A DNA stretch of 6,459 bases from Clostridiales bacterium (GCA_004552515.1 SFOF01000128.1:1-6459); one strand, 5' to 3'; counted from the stretch's first letter, positions 1 through 6,117 are shown. The notes: a model not told the origin generated them from the sequence alone. Translations and numbers: made by a program.

Positions 1-195
1 CGCAACAATAAAGCGAAAGCGCGCGGCATATGTCTGAAAGGAGGGCCTGATTTCGGCGAGCGCTTTTGCGGCGCAGCGGGCGCGCGGAAGGAGCCGCCGC
101 CCTAAAAATAGGCGCATATTGGACGGAAAACCCGTCAAAAAGTGAAAAAAAGTCGTTATTTTTGGCGTTTTGTGGAGCATAAGAGACATTTTCTC

Positions 196-224
196 TTTCG
201 CGCAGACTCAATCTGTGCTAAAAT
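196..224 (+). promoter_or_regulatory. Probable sigma-A promoter of the alpha/beta-hydrolase gene
   Basis: An extended -10 box, TGCTAAAAT, occupies 216-224 (hexamer TAAAAT at 219-224). With a 17-base spacer the -35 would be TTTCGC at 196-201, which is a poor match, so the promoter would rely on the extended -10. It lies about 40 bases before the start codon at 266. Two small inverted repeats frame it: AAGAGA/TCTCTT (181-186 and 192-197), overlapping the -35, and the palindrome CTGAAATTCAG (229-239), covering the expected transcription start. Either could be a regulator site, but both are short enough to arise by chance. Confidence 0.45.
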
Positions 225-265
225 AGGACTGAAATTCAGGCGCGATGAAAGGAGCGTGAGGACGC

Positions 266-1126
266 ATGGCGGTTCAGCGGATGACCATTCGCGGCGTGTC
301 GATCTGCTATGACACGGCGCGGCCGGACGGCCCCGTGCGCCATCGCGTGTTCCTGCTCAGCGCGCCCGGCGCGACGATTTCGTCCTGGCGGCTGATCGTG
401 CAGGAGCTGCTGAGGGCGGGCTGTCTGTGCGTCATGGCCGATATGCCCGGCTTTGGGCAGAGCGCCTTCAGCGAGGATATGCCCATTGAGCAGTCGCTCA
501 GGGCGCGCTATATGTGGGGCCTCTTGGACGAGATGGATCTGCAATCGGAGGGGCAGCTGCAATGCTGGCATCTGATGGGCAACGGCTCGGCGTGCGGTAC
601 GATTGCCGAAATGGCCATGCAGCAGCCCGATTCGGCCTCGTCGCTGTTCATGGTCAGCCCGATACTGTATTCGCTTCTGACGCCGCCTGTGCGGGCGCTG
701 GTGTCGCGGCGCTTTTTTGAGAATGTGATCGCCTCGTGGATGCGGCGGCATATCGCGCCCGAGAAGGCCTTTGCGCGGCTGGCCGAGCGTCTGTATGCGC
801 GGCCCCTGACCGAGGAGCGTCTGAAGGAGCTGCGGCGGCCGCTGCTGCGCCTGATCGGCCATGAGGAAATCGTGCGGCATATGCTGCTTTCGGGCTACAA
901 GGTGGATACCGGCGAACTGAGCAAGCTCTTCATGCCCGCGATGATCATCTGGGGCGGGCGCGACGCGCTCCTGGGCGGTTCGATTCCCCATCGGCTGCGC
1001 GAACGCGATTTCCCGTCGGCGGAATACCACCTGCTGCCCACGGCGGGGCACTACGCCATGGAAACCAACAGCCGCGCCGTGTGCGATTTCCTGCGCGGCT
1101 GGATTCGAGAGATGTGGAGCGCGTGA
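266..1126 (+). CDS. Alpha/beta-hydrolase-fold protein with atypical active site
   Basis: A cytoplasmic 286-residue protein of the alpha/beta hydrolase superfamily; the substrate cannot be read from sequence. The start at 266 has AGGAG at 250-254, 11 bases upstream. The DMPGFGQS segment (residues 59-66) is the usual D-x-PGxGxS stretch after strand 4, residues 225-236 (AMIIWGGRDALL) hold the expected acid Asp233, and TAGHYAME (259-266) holds the expected His262. Residues 140-215 look like a helical cap. Two core elements are abnormal. The usual G-x-S-x-G elbow reads MGNGSACG (104-111); an ungapped alignment to the common GNSMGG type puts Gly107 at the nucleophile position, with Ser108 one residue off. 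The usual oxyanion His-Gly after strand 3 is Ser32-Ala33 (LLSAPGA). It may be a non-hydrolytic or binding member, or it may use Ser108. The gene is monocistronic, has its own promoter and faces the C69 gene tail to tail. No signal peptide is seen. Fold assignment is firm; function is unknown. Confidence 0.9.
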   Translation: MAVQRMTIRGVSICYDTARPDGPVRHRVFLLSAPGATISSWRLIVQELLRAGCLCVMADMPGFGQSAFSEDMPIEQSLRARYMWGLLDEMDLQSEGQLQCWHLMGNGSACGTIAEMAMQQPDSASSLFMVSPILYSLLTPPVRALVSRRFFENVIASWMRRHIAPEKAFARLAERLYARPLTEERLKELRRPLLRLIGHEEIVRHMLLSGYKVDTGELSKLFMPAMIIWGGRDALLGGSIPHRLRERDFPSAEYHLLPTAGHYAMETNSRAVCDFLRGWIREMWSA

Positions 1127-1160
1127 CGGGGGATGGCTCTTTTGCGAGACGCGCTTTCTG

Positions 1161-1319
1161 CGCTGAATCGAGGGCTTCCGTACGCTGAACGGACGAAACG
1201 CCCGTTTAGTCTCGGGCGTGTTTCGACGCGCGGCCGATAAATCACAGCCGCCCGTTGAACGGGGCGGTTAAGGGGCGCAGTTTTGCAGCTGTTCGCTGAA
1301 TGGGGCGTTGAAATGAGCG
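1161..1319 (+). repeat. Degenerate 14-base repeats in the gene-free stretch 1127-1428
   Basis: This ~300-base stretch has no convincing gene on either strand. It holds several related 14-mers of the form CGYTGAAYGGGGCG: at 1161 (CGCTGAATCGAGGG), 1183 (CGCTGAACGGACGA), 1253 (CGTTGAACGGGGCG), 1294 (CGCTGAATGGGGCG) and 1306 (CGTTGAAATGAGCG). A looser relative is GGTTGAACCGGGAG at 1388. The copies at 1253 and 1294 match at 12 of 14 positions. The 1253 copy is part of an imperfect hairpin, CCGCCC...GGGCGG (1248-1267), and the 1388 copy is also near-palindromic. They could be regulator sites, a decayed repeat element or chance in GC-rich DNA. Confidence 0.4.
1194..1225 (+). terminator. Candidate terminator hairpin after the alpha/beta-hydrolase gene
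   Basis: CGAAACGCCCG (1194-1204) pairs with CGGGC plus GTTTCG (1213-1217 and 1220-1225) across a TTTAGTCT loop with a two-base bulge; the inner GC-rich part alone gives a 7-bp stem, ACGCCCG/CGGGCGT. It lies about 68 bases after the stop codon. The T run following the inner stem is only GTTTC, so it may be a weak or Rho-assisted terminator or simply a structured 3' end. A second, weaker candidate is AGCCGC/GCGGTT (1334-1339 and 1349-1354), followed by TTATGATTTTT. Confidence 0.4.
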
Positions 1320-1425
1320 CCGTTTTCCTGCGGAGCCGCGTCTGCCGTGCGGTTTTATGATTTTTGCTAAGGCCTTTTTCTGGCTCCGGTTGAACCGGGA
1401 GATTTATAGCGCCTATGCGTCCGCC

Positions 1426-1467
1426 AAGAAAAGCCCCTCCGTTTCAGAACGAAACGGAGGGGCTTTT
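1426..1467 (-). terminator. Strong intrinsic terminator of the C69 dipeptidase gene
   Basis: A perfect 17-bp inverted repeat, with AAAAGCCCCTCCGTTTC at 1429-1445 and its complement at 1451-1467, encloses a five-base loop. Read on the minus strand it follows the C69 stop codon by 12 bases and ends in TTTTCTT. The plus-strand face also ends in CTTTT, so it may act weakly in both directions and insulate the convergent hydrolase transcript. Confidence 0.9.
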
Positions 1468-1479
1468 GTGGGCTTCAGC

Positions 1480-3027
1480 TTAGTTGGCGGCGTCCTCGGT
1501 CTGGGACAGCGAGGGCACGAAGTTCTTCCAGGTGTTGAACTCGCCGCGGCTGGAATTGTAGGTCATGGTGTTGGTGTTGGCGATCATGTACCAGGTCAGC
1601 TCGTCGTACATGGTATCGCAGTCGGCCAGCGCCTTTTCCTGCTTCTCGACGGTGTAATTGGTGATGTACTCGGCAGCCTTGGCGGGATCCTCGGCGTAGA
1701 GCTTGGCGGTCTCCTCCAGCACGGAGGGATACTCGGCGATCAGCGCGTCCTCAACGCTCTTCCAGTAGGCGCGCACGCCGGTGCCGTAGTGCTCGCGATC
1801 CTGCTCGCTCAGGGCGCACAGGCGCTTGAAGTGGGTGTGCGCATAGCTCAGGTCGTAGCCGTAGCTGTCGGAGGTGAAGCCCTCAGGCGTGTGGTCGAAG
1901 GCCTCGGCCACGTCGGTGATCAGGTTGGACAGCGGCAGATAGACGGAATGTTCGGCGTTGGCCACGGTCGTCCAGGTGACGGCGGACATGGCGGCGGGCA
2001 GGTCGTCATAGATTTCGATCACGCCGCAGTTGACCTGGCGCTCGATGCCGATCACGCGGATGTCGGGGCGGCCGGTGTCCTCGGGATTCCACTCGGTGCC
2101 CTCGAAGCGGGAGCGGGTCAGCTCGAAAATGTCGCTCAGGGTGACCTTCTCGTCGGGCTGATAGAACAGCGGATAGCGGGTCTTCATGGCGTAGTCGCCC
2201 GCGGTGGAGGGGGCCAGCAGCACATGGCCATACCAGGTGCGGCGGTTCGCGCCGGCGTTCAGGTTGCCCTTGCCGCAGTAGGTGGAGAACAGATCGACGT
2301 TGCCCTCTTCGTCCAGCACGGTCAGGCCGGCTTCCTCAGGCACGGTGAACAGTCCCTCGGAGTGGAGCAGGGTTTCGCCCTCGACATAATCAGCCACGGA
2401 GCCGAGCATACACTCGTTGCCGAACACGGCGACGCAGTCGGTGGGCATCTTCACGGCGACCCACTGATGTCCGGAATAGCTCTCCAGATACCAGGCCTCG
2501 GTCTGGTCGGCGATCATGAAGGTGTTGGATTCGGAGCTGCCGTACGTCTCCATGATCTTGCCGTAATTTTCAACGGCCTCGCGCGCCGTGGCGGAGACGG
2601 CGGCGATATAGCCGGAAATCCACATTTCGGACGCGCCGTCCTCGGTATAGGGATCGGCGGTGCGGATGCCGTCGGAGATATAGGTGGTGACGGAGCCGGT
2701 CATGGTCACGCCCATCTCATTGGCGACGGCGTTGTCATAGATGCCCTCGATGAAGGGGGTGGACGTGTACTGATAGGTCACGTCTGGCAGGGGAATTTCG
2801 TTCTTGCCCACGGTCAGGGTGCGGCCGCTCTCTTCAACGTGCGGATAGACGACCTGCTTGGCCTGCGCGGTGTTCCACGCGTCAACCGTGTGGCCGATGA
2901 TGGTGTGGCCGCTGGCGCTGGCGTCCTTGCCGACATAATAGCCGGTGCAGGCGAGAGCGGTGCTGCAGGAGAAGGTCAAAACGGCGACGAGCAGAAACGA
3001 GGCCAGGCGTTTCAACGTGCGATTCAT
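1480..3027 (-). CDS. Secreted C69-family dipeptidase
   Basis: A 515-residue N-terminal-nucleophile peptidase of family C69 (the PepD/dipeptidase A group), which cleaves dipeptides with broad specificity. The first residues form a clear signal peptide: basic MNRTLKR, hydrophobic LASFLLVAVLTF, then STALA before Cys27. Cleavage after ALA would expose Cys27 of ACTGYYVGKDAS as the N-terminal catalytic nucleophile, the position expected for this family. Downstream, GHTIIGHTVD (40-49) is the conserved strand that in many members reads G-R-x-D/E; here it has His46 in place of Arg. AVTWTTVANAEHSVYLP (349-365) and the YGTGVRAYWKSVEDAL segment (414-429) match the family's C-terminal part. Length is normal for secreted members. 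The start at 3027 is preferred over ATG 3033 because GAGGTG (3035-3040) sits 7 bases from the former and 1 from the latter. The gene has its own promoter and terminator, so it is not part of the nagA operon. Family assignment is firm; the natural substrate is unknown. Confidence 0.93.
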   Translation of the reverse strand: MNRTLKRLASFLLVAVLTFSCSTALACTGYYVGKDASASGHTIIGHTVDAWNTAQAKQVVYPHVEESGRTLTVGKNEIPLPDVTYQYTSTPFIEGIYDNAVANEMGVTMTGSVTTYISDGIRTADPYTEDGASEMWISGYIAAVSATAREAVENYGKIMETYGSSESNTFMIADQTEAWYLESYSGHQWVAVKMPTDCVAVFGNECMLGSVADYVEGETLLHSEGLFTVPEEAGLTVLDEEGNVDLFSTYCGKGNLNAGANRRTWYGHVLLAPSTAGDYAMKTRYPLFYQPDEKVTLSDIFELTRSRFEGTEWNPEDTGRPDIRVIGIERQVNCGVIEIYDDLPAAMSAVTWTTVANAEHSVYLPLSNLITDVAEAFDHTPEGFTSDSYGYDLSYAHTHFKRLCALSEQDREHYGTGVRAYWKSVEDALIAEYPSVLEETAKLYAEDPAKAAEYITNYTVEKQEKALADCDTMYDELTWYMIANTNTMTYNSSRGEFNTWKNFVPSLSQTEDAAN

Positions 3028-3034
3028 CAACATA

Positions 3035-3040
3035 CACCTC
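3035..3040 (-). promoter_or_regulatory. Ribosome binding site that decides the C69 start
   Basis: GAGGTG on the minus strand leaves 7 bases before ATG 3027 and only 1 before ATG 3033, so translation should begin at 3027 and the two extra residues of the longer reading are unlikely. Confidence 0.7.
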
Positions 3041-3042
3041 TA

Positions 3043-3108
3043 TTATATTGTAAATTTGCGGGATTTTGCTTTCGGTGGAAGGGCACGGAAAGCGTCGCGC
3101 CGTTTCAT
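3043..3108 (-). CDS. Possible 21-codon leader ORF upstream of the C69 gene
   Basis: This short frame lies just downstream of the C69 promoter. It starts with ATG 3108 behind GGAGGA (3115-3120) at a 6-base spacing, which is a better ribosome site than that of the C69 gene itself. It begins MKRRDAFRAL, is strongly basic (Lys/Arg about a third of residues), and ends in two consecutive in-frame stops (TAA TAG), 15 bases before the C69 ATG and in the same frame. It could be a leader peptide that couples or gates translation of the peptidase, or a small basic protein. There is no run of one amino acid as in classical attenuation leaders. Whether it is translated is not shown by sequence alone. Confidence 0.4.
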   Translation of the reverse strand: MKRRDAFRALPPKAKSRKFTI

Positions 3109-3134
3109 CGTGAATCCTCCGTCGGATTGGAGCT

Positions 3135-3163
3135 ATTATACGGCGGTATACGGCCAAAATCAA
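3135..3163 (-). promoter_or_regulatory. Sigma-A promoter of the C69 dipeptidase gene
   Basis: On the minus strand TTGATT (3158-3163) and TATAAT (3135-3140) are separated by exactly 17 bases. Transcription should start near 3128, giving a ~100-base 5' leader that carries the 21-codon ORF. The promoter lies downstream of the nagA terminator, making the C69 gene an independent unit. Confidence 0.85.
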
Positions 3164-3189
3164 CGCATATTCGTAAATTTACGCATATT
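3163..3189 (-). promoter_or_regulatory. Operator-like repeats abutting the C69 promoter -35
   Basis: Two identical 9-base direct repeats, ACGCATATT, start at 3163 and 3181 (18-base period), and a perfect 12-base palindrome CGTAAATTTACG sits at 3172-3183, bridging them. The cluster touches the -35 hexamer (3158-3163), a usual place for an activator or repressor site. A further palindrome ATCGATCGAT lies at 3207-3216. No regulator gene is in the window, so the binding protein is unknown. Confidence 0.4.
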
Positions 3190-3247
3190 ATTTCATGAAG
3201 TTGATTATCGATCGATGAAGAGTGTGGCGAAAATGCGGCAGGGCAAG

Positions 3248-3283
3248 AAAAAGGACTCCACTTTTTTGAAAAAAGCGGAGTCC
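3248..3283 (-). terminator. Intrinsic terminator of the hydrolase-nagA operon
   Basis: On the minus strand, GGACTCCGCTTTTTT (3283-3269) pairs with AAAAAAGTGGAGTCC (3267-3253), with one G-U pair, followed by TTTTT (3252-3248). It begins 33 bases after the nagA stop codon. It separates the operon from the C69 promoter just downstream. Confidence 0.9.
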
Positions 3284-3316
3284 CTGATTGCGCCTGATGT
3301 GTTTTTGAGATGAATT

Positions 3317-4456
3317 TTACTCGGCTGCCCAGACGGTTTCGCCGGCGATGATGGTTTCGGACACGGCGAAATTTTCATCGGCGAGGATGATGTCCGCGTC
3401 CTTGCCGGCCTCCAGCGAGCCTTTTGTCTTGTCAAGGCCGATGCACCTGGCCGCGTTGATCGAGGCCATGCGCACGATCTGCTCGAGCGGCAGACTGGTA
3501 TGATCGCGCATATTGCGAATGGCGTTGTTGAGCTTGAGCACGCTGCCGGCGATGGTGCCGTCGGCCAGGCGGCATTCGATGCCCTTGACGAAGATCGGCT
3601 GGCCTCCCAGCGTGTACTCGCCGTCCTCAAGGCCGCCCGCGCGGGTACAGTCGGTGATCAGGATCAGGTTGTCGCCCTTGACCTTGGCCACAAGGCCGAA
3701 CAGATCGGGGCTGATGTGGAAGGTATCGGCGATCAGCTCGGTGCTCACGCGGTCGTCGGCCAGAGACGCGCCGACCACGCCGGGATCGCGGTGATTGAGG
3801 GGCGTCATGGCGTTGAACAGGTGCGTGGCATGGCGCACGCCCGCCTCGATGCCGGCCTTGGCCGTCTCATAGTTGGCGGCGGTGTGGCCCATGGACACGA
3901 GGATACTGGTCTTTTCGGTGACCTCGCGGATGCAGTCCAGCGCGCCGGGCATTTCGGGGGCGATGGTGACGATGCGGATCACGTCGCTGTTTTCGATCAG
4001 GAAGGGCGCGTCGGCGGGCCGGATGTACTCCACGGCCTGCGCGCCTTTCTTGGAGGGATTGATGAACGGGCCTTCGGCGTGAACGCCCATGATCTGCGCG
4101 CCCTTCGGGTTGTTCTTTTTGTCCATAAGCGCGCGCACGGCGTTGAAGGCGCGGCGCAGGTCGTCGTAGGATACGGTCATGGTGGTGGGCAGCCAGGCGG
4201 TGACGCCGTTCTTGACGATGCCCTCGGCCATTTTGCGGATGCCCTCGACGCTGCCGTCGGAGGTGTCCTCGCCCAGATAGCCGTGGATGTGGATGTCCAC
4301 CAGGCCGGGCGCGACATAGCGGCCCTTCGCGTCGATGATTTCCGCGCCCTCCGGCACGGTTTCGCTCAGGCCGGCGATCTTTTCGTCGAACAGCAGCGCG
4401 CGTCCCTCGACGATGGAATCGGGCAGTATGATTTTTCCGTTGACGATGGCTTTCAT
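3317..4456 (-). CDS. nagA: N-acetylglucosamine-6-phosphate deacetylase
   Basis: NagA removes the acetyl group from N-acetylglucosamine-6-phosphate, giving glucosamine-6-phosphate and acetate, in the cytosol, for amino-sugar catabolism or cell-wall recycling. The 379-residue protein is an amidohydrolase-superfamily TIM barrel of normal family length. Visible landmarks are GLVDIHIHG (metal His56 and His58), GVHAEGPFINP (Glu128), SMGHTAA (His191), ATHLFNAMTPLNHRDPG (His212, substrate-binding NAM), LILITDC (catalytic Asp269) and GSVLKLNNAIRN. The spacing from Glu128 to His191, His212 and Asp269 nearly equals that of E. coli NagA (131, 195, 216, 273). The HxH pair is the two-metal form, unlike the Gln-x-Asn of E. 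coli. ATG 4456 is chosen because AAAGGAGA lies at 4466-4473; a TTG start at 4504 would add 16 unrelated residues and overlap the upstream stop. It is the second gene of an operon, 44 bases after the CocE-like hydrolase. Confidence 0.96.
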   Translation of the reverse strand: MKAIVNGKIILPDSIVEGRALLFDEKIAGLSETVPEGAEIIDAKGRYVAPGLVDIHIHGYLGEDTSDGSVEGIRKMAEGIVKNGVTAWLPTTMTVSYDDLRRAFNAVRALMDKKNNPKGAQIMGVHAEGPFINPSKKGAQAVEYIRPADAPFLIENSDVIRIVTIAPEMPGALDCIREVTEKTSILVSMGHTAANYETAKAGIEAGVRHATHLFNAMTPLNHRDPGVVGASLADDRVSTELIADTFHISPDLFGLVAKVKGDNLILITDCTRAGGLEDGEYTLGGQPIFVKGIECRLADGTIAGSVLKLNNAIRNMRDHTSLPLEQIVRMASINAARCIGLDKTKGSLEAGKDADIILADENFAVSETIIAGETVWAAE

Positions 4457-4465
4457 TTTGGCATA

Positions 4466-4473
4466 TCTCCTTT
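4466..4473 (-). promoter_or_regulatory. Ribosome binding site fixing the nagA start
   Basis: AAAGGAGA on the minus strand stands about 10 bases before ATG 4456, where the conserved NagA N-terminus (MKAIVNGKI) begins. No such site stands before the upstream TTG 4504. Confidence 0.8.
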
Positions 4474-4500
4474 GATGTGTTGTAGGATGGAATCGCTTGT

Positions 4501-6087
4501 TCAATTAAGACTCAGCGTGACGCACGACAGGCCGGTGATCACCGTGTTGAGGGCGGCGCGCGTTTCCGTCTGGCAGGCGACGTCGCCCGCCGTGTTGCCG
4601 TGCGCGGCGTAGATCGGCCAGCAGGCCGAGGCCACGTCAACGCGCAGCCGTTCGCCGCGGAAGAAGCGCCAGGAGGCCGGATCGCTGGTCATTGTGACGA
4701 CGGCCTCGTCGCCGGGGGCGTAGCCCGGATTTTCCCGGCGCAGCGTGGCGATCGATTCCTGAACGGGCAGATAGCGACCGTTGCGCAGCACGGTCAGCCG
4801 CGCGAAGAACGCCGTGTCCTCGCCGTCGGTTCTGACGCGCAGCCGGAAAGCGACGCGGCCGTTCAGCGTGACGTCCTCAGCCAGCGGCTCGCTGACGAAG
4901 CTGAGAATATCCGGGCGCGAATTCGGCTCGGGATCGGGCACAATGCCGCCCCTGACCGTACCGAAGGCGTTTGCGCCGCCGGTGAAGGGCGTGGGATCGG
5001 ACGGATCGTAGCGGTAGGAACGCTCGCTCCTCTCGCCGGGGGTTGTCCCCAGACGGGACGCGCCGTTGAGCCAGAGCGTGAGCGCGCGCCGTCCCTCGGG
5101 CATATGCGGCGCGAAATGCCAGGCGTTTTCGCCGATGGTGTAGTACCGGATCTGTCCCTCGCGCATGAAATTCAGCCTTTCGCCGGCGCGCAGGTGATTA
5201 AACCAGTTGAGCATCAGATCGGCGGGCCTTTCGCCGCCGGGCATTTCGAGCACCCAGTCGCGGCTTACGCGGCAGGAATGGGGCCATGGGCCGACGAGCA
5301 GCGCGGATTTTGCGCGCACGCTTTCGGGAAGCTCCTCCCACATGGCCGTGCCGGCGCCGATATAGATGTCGTACCAGCCCTCCATGAGCAGAACGGGCAC
5401 GGTCAGATCGCGCATGGCGTTCAGCGCTTCGCCGGGGCCGGGAACGGACTTCCAGATTTCATGTGAGCGCAGATAGGCCGCGTAATCGGGACAGCCGCCC
5501 TCATAATAGGGATCGAGCGCGGCGTAATGCGGACGGCGGAGCGTCAGCGCCGGATAGTTCGCCTGGATGGCGGAGGAATCGCACTGATTTTTGTGATACT
5601 GCTGAGAGAACCACGGCGTGATGATGTCCTGCTTGAACAGGCCGTTCACGGTCATGCCCGCGTACATATCGGTGGGCATGACATAGAGGAAAGCGCCCTT
5701 TACGTCGCTCTGATGCGTGCCCAGATAGGCGAGATGGACATAGGAGCAGTAGCTCGCCCCCTGTGGATAGATTTCGCCGCCGTAGAAGGACTGCCTTCTC
5801 AGCCAGGCGAGCGTATCCAGGCCGTCGCTGCGCTCCATGGCGAAGGGCACGAAAACGCCCTCGCTGCGGGCGGTGCCGCGGCAGCTCTGATGCACGACGG
5901 CGTATCCGGCGCGGATGCACGCGTCAAAATCGCCGGGGTGCTCCGCAGGGATATAGGCGCGGTCGTCATAGGGAGAGCGGCTGAATATAATGGGAAACCG
6001 CCCGGAATCATCGGGGAGCGTGCAGCGCGTATACAGACGCGTTCCGTCGCTCATGGGCGCCATGTATTCCTTAAAAACCATGGACAT
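4501..6087 (-). CDS. CocE/NonD (S15-like) serine hydrolase
   Basis: A 528-residue cytoplasmic hydrolase of the CocE/NonD family, relatives of Xaa-Pro dipeptidyl-peptidase S15 and cocaine esterase, acting on esters, amides or acylated peptides. The N-terminal alpha/beta-hydrolase domain (about 1-320) shows SPYDD with Tyr40 as the oxyanion residue, HQSCRGTARSEG (66-77), the elbow QGASYCS with nucleophile Ser112, GWYD with acid Asp240, and GPWPHS with His270. All three catalytic residues are present. The elbow reads G-A-S-Y-C-S where the family usually has G-x-S-Y-x-G. The C-terminal jelly-roll domain runs from about 335 to the end (LWLNGASRLG, SEPLAEDVTLNG). Start ATG 6087 has GGAG 7 bases upstream; ATG 6081 is a possible alternative. 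It is the first gene of an operon with nagA and is driven by a near-consensus promoter. No signal peptide is present. The substrate is unknown; linkage to nagA hints at acylated amino-sugar or peptide scavenging, but that is inference. Confidence 0.92.
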   Translation of the reverse strand: MSMVFKEYMAPMSDGTRLYTRCTLPDDSGRFPIIFSRSPYDDRAYIPAEHPGDFDACIRAGYAVVHQSCRGTARSEGVFVPFAMERSDGLDTLAWLRRQSFYGGEIYPQGASYCSYVHLAYLGTHQSDVKGAFLYVMPTDMYAGMTVNGLFKQDIITPWFSQQYHKNQCDSSAIQANYPALTLRRPHYAALDPYYEGGCPDYAAYLRSHEIWKSVPGPGEALNAMRDLTVPVLLMEGWYDIYIGAGTAMWEELPESVRAKSALLVGPWPHSCRVSRDWVLEMPGGERPADLMLNWFNHLRAGERLNFMREGQIRYYTIGENAWHFAPHMPEGRRALTLWLNGASRLGTTPGERSERSYRYDPSDPTPFTGGANAFGTVRGGIVPDPEPNSRPDILSFVSEPLAEDVTLNGRVAFRLRVRTDGEDTAFFARLTVLRNGRYLPVQESIATLRRENPGYAPGDEAVVTMTSDPASWRFFRGERLRVDVASACWPIYAAHGNTAGDVACQTETRAALNTVITGLSCVTLSLN

Positions 6088-6100
6088 TCCCTCTCTCCAT
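6071..6100 (-). CDS. Possible 9-codon leader ORF overlapping the hydrolase start
   Basis: ATG 6100 follows AGGAG (6106-6110) by 5 bases and encodes MERGNVHGF, ending in TAA at 6071-6073, past the hydrolase ATG 6087 and in another frame. The AGGAG falls within a few bases of the predicted mRNA 5' end (about 6112), which would make its use inefficient. It may be a coupling ORF or a chance product of purine-rich leader sequence. Confidence 0.2.
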   Translation of the reverse strand: MERGNVHGF

Positions 6101-6117
6101 TTATTCTCCTATCTGTG

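Noticed and set aside
1..105. Plus-strand frames from the left edge ending at 37 (ATIKRKRAAYV) and at 105
   Set aside because: Either could be the tail of a gene, but the fragments are too short, carry no motif and conflict with each other; an AAAGGAGG at 39-46 has no ATG, GTG or TTG at proper distance.
122..136. GACGG/CCGTC hairpin as a terminator
   Set aside because: The stem is only 5 bp and on neither strand is it followed by a T run.
236..1051. Minus-strand open frame of 271 codons
   Set aside because: Antisense to the alpha/beta-hydrolase gene, dominated by Arg, His, Gln and Pro as expected of a shadow in GC-rich DNA.
2938..3027. C69 protein as a lipoprotein
   Set aside because: The residues before Cys27 are A-L-A rather than a normal L-A/S-G/A lipobox, and the Cys is needed free as the catalytic N-terminus.
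1357..3198. Plus-strand open frame of 613 codons
   Set aside because: It is antisense to the whole C69 gene, rich in Gly, Val, Ala and His without domain features, and has no ribosome site; it is a GC-driven shadow.
4457..4504. Longer nagA reading from TTG 4504
   Set aside because: The extra 16 residues do not resemble NagA, the strong ribosome site serves ATG 4456, and TTG overlaps the hydrolase stop codon.
3500..4612. Plus-strand open frame of 370 codons
   Set aside because: Antisense to nagA, whose motifs are complete; the composition is that of a shadow frame.
4600..5466. Plus-strand open frame of 288 codons
   Set aside because: Antisense to the CocE-like hydrolase, with no recognisable domain or initiation signal.
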